From contig CM066317.1 in NCBI GenBank assembly GCA_033807775.1, positions 9,631,870 to 9,695,869 on the forward strand: a DNA stretch of 64,000 nucleotides, in the 5' to 3' direction. Shown here piece by piece: positions 56,830 through 64,000 of this stretch. The notes under the pieces were generated by a model. It saw only the letters and a list, made by a program, of their open reading frames with translations, had not been told where the DNA came from and ran no database searches. Each line of letters opens with the position of its first letter. Positions within the stretch are counted from its first letter, which is position 1. A program made the position numbers and the translations under genes. Source of the DNA: Saussurea involucrata (Eukaryota > Streptophyta > Magnoliopsida > Asterales > Asteraceae).

Positions 56830-57411
56830 ATGTTTCACCGTTACATCACACATGTACATGATGTGATAGGGGATGGAAATTGTGGATTCCGAGCAATAGC
56901 TGTCTGGCTCGGTCTTCATGAAGATGCATGGCCCACAATTCGGTTTGAATTGATGGAAGAGTTAGATGCATACAAGACAGAATACATCGACATGTTTGGA
57001 AGTGAACATTGGAATACAACTTATAACACTTTAAACTTCTTTCGATCCGATCAAGGTGCACCATATGACCACTGGATGTCAATGCCTGAAATACTCGTCT
57101 TGATTGCTTGCAAATATAATGTGATATTACACGTTATGTCAATGGCAGGCTGTTCGACGTACTTACCACTTAGATCTACTCTGCCGGCGTGGTATCAACG
57201 TGTTGTTTATACAATTGGGTATGTCAATGGTAACCATTATGTGAAACTAGTTTTAGCAGAAGGATGCCCGTTTCCTACCATTACATCACATTTCTTCCGT
57301 TACAGTTATCTGTGTGCTGCTGCATGGGCTACCCCGTATACAGATCGAATACAGAAGTACAATCGTCTTTTACGTGTTAATTGTACTACAGATAATGTTA
57401 TTTTAGAATAA
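56830..57411 (+). CDS. OTU-family cysteine protease domain protein (transposon-borne)
   Basis: 193 residues. IGDGNCGFRAIA (residues 13-24) carries the OTU catalytic Asp and Cys; YVNGNHYVKLVL (about 132-143) carries the His. A WMSMPEILVLIACKYNVILHV strand-helix region lies between, so the domain seems complete. Family members remove ubiquitin-like modifiers. The ATG is preceded by QFPE codons in frame for 12 codons back to a stop, and by a CCAG acceptor-like sequence, so this may be the last exon of a longer transposon gene that is now gone. No stop or frameshift inside. Nothing shows that it is expressed. Confidence 0.75.
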   Translation: MFHRYITHVHDVIGDGNCGFRAIAVWLGLHEDAWPTIRFELMEELDAYKTEYIDMFGSEHWNTTYNTLNFFRSDQGAPYDHWMSMPEILVLIACKYNVILHVMSMAGCSTYLPLRSTLPAWYQRVVYTIGYVNGNHYVKLVLAEGCPFPTITSHFFRYSYLCAAAWATPYTDRIQKYNRLLRVNCTTDNVILE

Positions 57412-57766
57412 GTAAAAATGTAATAAACATTATGTTATGCTTTATTTATATATAAAATCTCAATGTTTATTTTTTATTTTTATAATTATATAATTATTCA
57501 AAAAATATAATATATAAAAAAAAGAATAACTATATATATATTTCTAATATATATATATATAACAAAAAAACAATATATATATATATATATTTTAAACAAA
57601 AAGAATAACAATATATATATATATATATATATACATATAAAACAAATAAATAATATATATATATATATCAAATAATATATATATATATTATATATTATAT
57701 ATATATATATATAAATCAAAAATGATTGGTGCAGAAAAATATGCATTCATCACCCCCTTTTTTGGG

Positions 57767-58145
57767 GGGAAATTGACCAAAATGGTCATTTTAAAAAAAA
57801 TCTTCACTTTTTAATCATGCAAATTATTTTTTTACAAAAATAACCGGAATCCCACAAGCCTGACACCGCAAGGCTTGCGGTGTCAGCTTTTTCTGACAAA
57901 ACGAAAAAAAATATTATTTCTGACATAACGCAAGGCTTGCGGTGGCTTGCGGGATCGTCAGGTGGCTTGCGGGATCGTCATTTTTTTTTAAAAATAAATT
58001 TTTTTTTCGTTTTGTCAGAAAAAACTGACACCGCAAGCCTTGCGGTGTCAGGCTTGCGGGATTCCGGTTATTTTTGTAAAAAAATAATTTGTATGGTTAA
58101 AAGTTGAAGTTTTGTTTTAAAAATGGTTATTTAGGTCAATTTCCC
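57767..58145. mobile_element. Fold-back Mutator-type MITE, 379 bp
   Basis: GGGAAATTGACC... and its complement at the other end, arms about 150 bases with an almost perfect core (ACCGGAATCCC, AAGCCTGACACCGCAAGGCT). Flanked by a 10-bp repeat CTTTTTTGGG at 57757-57766 and 58146-58155. It is inserted in the right TIR of the OTU element. Confidence 0.85.
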
Positions 58146-58171
58146 CTTTTTTGGGTGCATTTAGCCTCCCC

Positions 58172-58897
58172 TTTAAAACCCAAAATGATGAAAATGATCA
58201 TTAAAAACAAATACTACATTTTATATGAATTTTGATCACCACATAATTGTTAGAGATCAGGGTTCTTGATCGAACACAAACTGGATAATCACTTGAATCA
58301 TGTGTATTTGTTTTCCTAATAAAACAATTCGTCTCGATTAATTACTTTAGGTATCACAACTTCATATTGGGATAATCTAAAATGAAAACGTTGATCTTAA
58401 AGGCTGAAAAATCGAGTCATATACATCTAGATTCCACGTTTACATATTTATATCGAGATCGGCATTTACATACGGTTAAATGTTCAATTTGTTATTACAC
58501 GACAGTTACAACCGCTTACATATAAGAGTGAATAGCGGTTACGATCGACTCAAAAGCACCGAGTCAGAAGCAACCGACCCAAAAGCAAGAGTTCAGCATA
58601 ACCAAGTTTGAAAGGCTTAGAAGCTCTGAGCTAAGAGCTCAGAACAAAGACTCAGAGGCTCTGAGTATTGGGCTCTGCAATAAGTCCAAAGGCTTTTGAT
58701 TCATACTTAGTCAAATTTTACTCGGTTTCAGAATTAATTCAAAAAATTAAGTTTTCAACCTTTTGATTTAATCTAGAATGTCCCGAAACTTACAATTTCT
58801 AGGGTAAACATCTTCATAAAGTAGGTAGAGGTTTGTAAGTGTGTACTTCACACTTTCTAATTTACTTTATATTAGCCTTGTCATCAAATTGATCTTC
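58172..58897. other. AT-rich sequence, nothing certain
   Basis: A short run of GCTCTGAG/CTCAGAGC words near 58610-58675; otherwise no feature. Confidence 0.4.
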
Positions 58898-58912
58898 TAT
58901 ATTACAATCATA

Positions 58913-59093
58913 ACCACAAGATGGTTAAGGTCCCGGAGGATGTGGTGGAATATCTCATTTGTCCAGGGTTCGAATTCAGGCATACACAACAATTGTGGTC
59001 ACTAAGGTTTAATCAGGACTGATGTCTTACCGTCATAATTTGTCAAGCGATTAGTTTAGGCATAGCCTATGACACCCTTCCCCCCAAAAAAAG
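58913..59093 (+). mobile_element. tRNA-derived SINE
   Basis: Flanked by 15-bp repeats TATATTACAATCATA (58898-58912) and TATACTACAATCATA (59094-59108), one mismatch. B box GGGTTCGAATTC near 58967, A-box-like GGTTAAGGTCCCGGAGG near 58923, A-run tail. Confidence 0.8.
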
Positions 59094-59179
59094 TATACTA
59101 CAATCATACAAATATGATTAATGATACCAAACTCACTAACAAAAGCGTACATTGCCAAGCACTAATATGTATTTTCATA

Positions 59180-59387
59180 TTCACTTGGATTGTGGCCCAC
59201 TGGTAAAACTTTTGGGGGATGTTAGATGTAGTTGAGAATCTTATATATCTAGTGTTTAAATTTAGGCGCTACTAAAGCCCTTGTGACCATGGAAGTTTAC
59301 CTGCAATGACTTCAGACCATTTGAAATCGATCGGACGGAGATTAGTCGATGTACGTATGTTGGTCCAAAAATCCACGGTTAAAAGAA
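59180..59387 (+). mobile_element. SINE, older copy
   Basis: Perfect 16-bp repeats AATATGTATTTTCATA at 59164-59179 and 59388-59403. A-box-like GTGGCCCACTGGTAAAAC; the B box is decayed (GTGTTTAAATTTAGG). Its 3' part (TGTGACCATGGAAGTTTACC) parallels the other SINEs' GTGGTCACT/GTGGCCACT blocks. Confidence 0.75.
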
Positions 59388-59583
59388 AATATGTATTTTC
59401 ATACACGATTTTTAATTATCACTGGGAATCAAGTTAAAGTCAAGATGATACCACATTTTGTGAATAAAAAACATGCCACGTTCCCAATTTGGAGATTTTA
59501 TCTCTGAATTCAAGCTTTATATGGCAAGTTCTTTTTGACCTTTTGGATTTTTGAACAAACAACATACTTTATTTATATGGTTT

Positions 59584-59868
59584 TGTTATAAATTAATTAA
59601 GATTATCACTTGATTAGCAATAGATTAAGAGGTTTATGGAGAAAGAAATGGAGAAACTTGAAAAGTATGAAATACTTATGCAAGTATATTCAAGTGTGAT
59701 TTTACATTTACATAACGGAGGTATTTATACTACATAATCTTCTATTCATCTACATGGTTTAGATAGATGATTATTTATCAACATGGTTGTGAATTTGACA
59801 TGAAGGTTGAAATTTTCATCCACAAGTCATCCAAGTTAAATCCTATACTCAACATATTCATATTTACA
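59584..59868 (-). repeat. 3' LTR of the right-hand Copia element (inner edge firm, outer edge tentative)
   Basis: On the minus strand begins TGTAAATATG right after the purine tract and may end TTATAACA, 285 bp. GTAGTATAAATACC near 59728 is a likely TATA box. The outer edge cannot be tested without the other LTR. Confidence 0.6.
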
Positions 59869-59885
59869 ATACTCCCCCTTGGATG
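59869..59885 (-). other. Polypurine tract of the right-hand Copia element
   Basis: CCAAGGGGGAGTAT on the minus strand, next to TGTAAATA. Confidence 0.8.
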
Positions 59886-60059
59886 ACAATTTCAAATCGA
59901 AGTTCAACCATTAAGTACTGCCTCATTAAAAACTTTGCTAAAGAAAACCCAGTGGGAAAAACTTTAGCTAAGGGAAAAATAGTGCAGCTGGTAGTTGATT
60001 CCCCCTGATGTTGACATCCACGAATCATCACATGTCATGCACATGTCGCATACCGAAAC

Positions 60060-63000
60060 CGTGAACGTGTTTTCTGAAATTGCAGTAGGTAGCGCCTTTG
60101 TGAAAAGATCTGCTGCGTTGTTGCTCGATTGAATATATTTCATTTCAATCTGATTGTCTTTTATAAGATCTTGAGTGTATGAGAAGAACCTTGGAGGTAG
60201 ATGTTTGTCCTGTCACTTTTGATATATCCTCCTATCATTTGTGTGACACATGCGGCTTTATCTTCATAAATTAAAGTTGGAATTTTGCCCTTCTCTAGTC
60301 CGCACGAAGTCAGAATGAGTTGTGTCATTGACCTCAACCAAACGCACTCTCTACTAGCTTCATGAAGTACAATAACTTCGGCATGATTTGAGGATGTGGC
60401 AACAAGTGTTTGTTTTTTAGAGTGCCGGGAAACAGTAGTACCTCCGTTCATGAATAAGTATTTGAGATCTAGCTTTATGAGGATCAGACAAATAACCTGC
60501 ATCTGCATAACCAATCAAAACTTCTTTTGAATTGTTAGAATAAAATAGACCTAAATCAACAGTTCCTCGAAGGTATCGGAATATGTGTTTGATTCTGTTC
60601 CAATGTCTCTTTGTAGGAGATGAACTGAATCTCGCTAACAAATTCACTGCAAAAGAAATATCAGGTCTAGTACAGTTAGTAAGATACATAAGAGCTCCAA
60701 ATGCACTAAGATATGGTACTTCTGGACCAAGAACCTCTTCATGTTCTTTGCACGGGCGAATGGATCATTGTCGATATTAAGTGATCTAACAACCATTGGA
60801 GTGCTTAAAGGATTTGCTTTGTCCATATTGAAACGTTTTAAGACCTTTTCAACATAATTGGATTGATGCACAAGTATTCCGTTATGCATGTGCTCAATTT
60901 GTAAACCAAGACAATATTTGGGTTTTCCAAGATCTTTCATTTCAAGTTCTTCCTTCAAAAGCACAATCATTTCTTGGATCTCTTTATTTGTCCCAATAAT
61001 ATTCAGATCATCAACATAGACAGCTATTATTACATATCCAGATGTTGTTTTCTTAATAAAGACACATGGGCAAATAAGATTATTTATATAACCTTTACTT
61101 ATCAAGTAATCGCTTAAACGATTATACCACATGCGTCCAGATTGCTTTAACCCATATAAAGATCTTTGTAACTTGATAGAATACATTTCTTTGGGTTTTG
61201 TACTTAATGCTTCAGGCATTTTAAATCCTTCGGGGATTTTCATATAGATATCACTGTTAAGTGATCCATACAAGTATGCTGTAACAACATCCATAAGACG
61301 CATCTCTAAATTTTCAGAGACTGCTAGGCTGATTAAATACCTAAAAGTAATTGCATCCATAACAGGTGAATATGTTTCTTCATAATCAATTCCTGGTCGT
61401 TGAGAAAAACCTTGAGCCACAAGTCTGACTTTGTATCTCATAATTTCGTTTTTCTCATTTCTTTTCCATACGAAAACCCATCTGTTTCCGACAGGTTTCA
61501 CGGCTTCTGGCGTGAGAACGATAGGTCCAAAAACTTTTCTTTTATTGAGGGAATCTAGTTCAACCTTAATAGCATCTTTCCATTTAACCCAATATTGTCT
61601 GTTTCGACATTCAATGACAGATATTGGTTCAGGATCATCATTTCCAAAAATATCACATGCAACGACATAAGAAAATATATCATCGATATTTCTCATTTCA
61701 TTTACGTTCCATAACTTCTTCGTATACCCGTAATTGATTGAAACCTCTTTGTTAATACCATTCATTTCCTCTTCTTGGGAAATTTTGAAATTTTGTATTT
61801 CTTCATGAACATTTTGCTCGTTACCATCTGCCATTTCAGTTCATTTTCTTTTTCGGGGATTTTATCTTTAGAGCCCAATGGTCTTTCACGCTTCAGTCGT
61901 GCTTTAGATTCTTCAGTGACTTTATCATTTGTTTGTCCAACTGGGACTTCCATTCGAGTTGGAGCATTCACAGCTGGTATATAAGGTTTGGTCACTCTTT
62001 TTATATCAGTAAATGCATCTGGTAATTGATTTGCAATTTCTTGTAAATGCATTATCTTTTGCACTTCTGATTCACTTTGTTTCGTGCGAGGATCAAGATA
62101 CAACAATGATGGTTCACACCATGAAACATCCTTTTCCTGAACTTTCTTTTCTCCCCCTAATATTGGGAACATAGTCTCGTTAAAATGGCAGTCGGCAAAA
62201 CGTGCAGTAAAAACATCACCAGTTAGTGGTTCAAGATATCTTATGATAGAAGATGTTTCATATCCAACATATATTCCCAACCTTCTTTGAGGACCCATCT
62301 TTGTGCGTTGTGGTGGTGCAATAGGAACATATACTTCACATCCAAAAATTCTAAGGTGGGAAATATTTGGCTCTTGACCAAATGCAAGTTGTAGAGGAGT
62401 GTATGTATGATATGCACTCGGTCTCATGCGAATTAATGATGCAGCATGTAAAATTGCATGACCCCATATAGAAACTGGAAGTTTTATTCACATTATTAAT
62501 GGTCTAGCTATTAGTTGGAGACGTTTAATTAATGATTCAACTAAACCATTTTGTGTGTGAACATGCGCAACTGGATGTTCAACAACAATTCCTACAGACA
62601 TGCAATAGTCATTGAAGGCTTGAGATGTAAATTAACCAGCATTATCAAGTCTCACTTTCTTGATAGAATAATCTGGAAAATGTGCCCTTAATTTAATAAT
62701 TTGAGCAAGAAATTTTGCAAATGCCACATTACGAGTTGATAATAGGCAAACATGAGACCATCTACTTGACGCATCTATTAAGACCATGAAATATCTAAAT
62801 GGCCCACATGATGGATGAATTGGTCCACATATATCACCTTGAATTCTTTCAAGAAACATAGGTGATTCCTTTTCTATTTTAGATGGTGAAGGTCTCACAA
62901 TTAGTTTTCCAAGTGACAAAGATGTACATAGAGTAACTTTACCTGTTTGAGGGAACTTCTGGTCCTTCAATGGATGTCCATGTGTACTTCCAATTATCCT

Positions 63001-63480
63001 GCGCATCATTGTCGATCCTGGATGGCCTAATCTGTCATGTCATAAACTAAATATTACAGGATCACAACATTTTTCTTTAACTAGCATATTTGTTTCAACC
63101 ATATTTATATATGTATAATGTAAACCAGAATGAAGTATTGGTAGTTTCTCTAGCACACGGTTCTTATCAATAATATACATATATTTCTCATTTCCTAAGG
63201 TCACTGTCCGAGTATCATATCCATTAAGATATATGTCATTGAAACTTAATAGATTTCTTTTCGATTTTTGAGAAAACAAAGCATTATTAATAATGAACTT
63301 TGTACCATTCGGTAATAGGAAATGAGCTATTTCTATTCCTTCTATCATGTCAGCAGGACCTGATAGTGTGTATGGTTCCCTTTGTTGGTTTTAACTTAGA
63401 AAAATATATTTTAGCTTTCAGGATGGTGTATGTGGTACCACTATCCGGTATACACAAGTCTCCAATATTTGCTTGATGGC
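60060..63480 (-). pseudogene. Copia pol (PR-IN-RT-RH) with stops and frameshifts
   Basis: Protease core PDSGTTYTIL (DSG at 63438-63446); integrase finger start HDRLGHPG, whose preceding Trp is now TGA (63040-63042); integrase acids in GDICGP, RLDNAG and NGLVES; TAA at 62632 and TGA at 62488. A frameshift near 61800 separates integrase from RT. RT has KVRLVAQGFSQRPGIDYEET and YVDDLNIIGT. Further frameshifts near 60670 and 60480 break RNase H. DLFTKALP-like codons mark the end, near 60100. No working protein can come from this copy. Confidence 0.88.
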
Positions 63481-63534
63481 GTGCTCCATTGGAATTCATA
63501 TCAAACTTCAAATATGAAACAAAAATGTGAGTTT

Positions 63535-63563
63535 ATAATAATAATAATAATAATAATAATAAT
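63535..63563. repeat. (TAA)n microsatellite
   Basis: About nine TAA units between gag and protease sequence; in-frame length change is a further sign of decay. Confidence 0.85.
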
Positions 63564-63857
63564 CGTAATAAGAGAACAACGTTATTATAGAAATATTTTA
63601 TATGAAAATGAAATGTATAGTTATGAAAAATAAAGACATAGTTATTAGAATAAAAAGATCAACAAGTTCATATAACCGAAAAAGGGAATACATAGTTACG
63701 AAAACGGAATACATATTTATTAAAATAAAAAATAAAAAGATCAACATTCATCAAATGTTGATATCACTAAAGAAATCGGAAACATTTAAATCAGTGTTTG
63801 ACAACTCCAAGTTGTCCATGTGGTTTACTTCCTTCTCTTTTCCTTTAAGAGATTTTT

Positions 63858-63956
63858 TAAAGAGCTGACAAAGATGTGGAGATATGCGGCATGTCCTTGA
63901 CCAGTGGTCTGTGTTGCCACATCTGTAACAAGAACCTTCAGGATTCTGAGAATGAC
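63858..63956 (-). pseudogene. Copia gag C-terminus with zinc knuckle
   Basis: CYRCGNTDHWSRTC fits CX2CX4HX4C. It is followed by a Lys/Glu-rich tail toward the protease. The N-terminal gag is off the right edge; between this and the protease the frame is AT-rich and disturbed. Confidence 0.75.
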
Positions 63957-64000
63957 TTGTTTAGCCATCATGTTTTGTCATTTGAGCTTATTTTGTGGTT

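Larger units (their letters stand above)
55938..58171. mobile_element. Mutator-like element carrying an OTU ORF, no transposase
   Basis: The ends form an inverted repeat: GGGCATTGCTAATTGCACCC (55938) against GGGGAGGCTAAATGCACCC (complement, 58171), followed on both sides by AAAAAAGG, ATGCATATTTTTC and CACCAATCATTTTTGATTTA. A TTTAAAA repeat flanks it (55931-55937, 58172-58178). Long TA-rich stretches lie inside both arms. OTU domains are known passengers of plant Mutator-like elements, which is the reason for this class; the short flanking repeat leaves it uncertain. Confidence 0.6.
59584..64000 (-). mobile_element. Decayed Copia retrotransposon, 5' part outside the window
   Basis: 3' LTR, purine tract, pol and the gag zinc knuckle read on the minus strand; the 5' LTR must lie to the right. 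It is a different lineage from the Sireviruses: pol ends close to the LTR, there is no ORF3, and the protease reads DSGTT. Stops and frameshifts show it is dead. Confidence 0.85.

Overview
This window is transposon-dominated nuclear DNA from a flowering plant, with no recognisable host gene. The evidence is plant Copia polyproteins of the Sirevirus type, Gypsy-type LTRs with initiator-Met tRNA primer sites, a PIF/Harbinger transposase with introns, Mutator-, hAT- and CACTA-type miniature elements, and tRNA-derived SINEs. The ORF3 proteins look like those I know from daisy-family (Asteraceae) Sireviruses. That placement is from memory and not certain.

Layout: 1-3257 is the 3' end of a plus-strand Sirevirus (third ORF, polypurine tract, 964-bp LTR). 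3258-6954 is a mosaic of a Harbinger remnant, a Mutator-type MITE (10-bp TSD), a SINE, an hAT MITE and a repeat rich in TGTGAAGGTT. 6955-8585 is a solo Gypsy-type LTR (TSD AGATT). 8684-32683 is a minus-strand Sirevirus (TSD GAATC) whose gag is split by a second, younger-looking minus-strand Sirevirus at 20958-30984 (TSD TTGCG). The inner element keeps long gag, pol and ORF3 frames. 33149-34056 holds a (TA)n tract and a MITE with an array of palindromes. A PIF/Harbinger transposon sits inside that MITE at 34057-54130 (TSD TAA). It has been swollen by two non-coding Gypsy-type (LARD-like) elements: X (LTR-internal-LTR plus an extra partial internal region, 36341-45654) and G (46859-53855, TSD GTATG). 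About 1.25 kb of the Harbinger is present twice, on either side of X, and only one copy carries X. 54153-58171 holds further MITEs, microsatellites, a CACTA MITE and a Mutator-like element carrying an OTU-protease ORF. 58913-59387 has two SINEs. 59584-64000 is a decayed minus-strand Copia element.

Nesting order: MITE, then Harbinger, then G, then X on the right; outer Sirevirus, then inner Sirevirus on the left. LTR pairs differ by about 0.7% (X), 1.2% (inner Sirevirus), 1.4% (outer Sirevirus) and about 2% (G), counted by eye, so most insertions are fairly recent.

The observations most worth following are: each Sirevirus is strewn with its own short word while its ORF3 protein lacks membrane segments; the LTR-internal-LTR-internal rearrangement joined to a duplicated Harbinger at 45653; and the OTU ORF behind a long hairpin inside a Mutator-like element.
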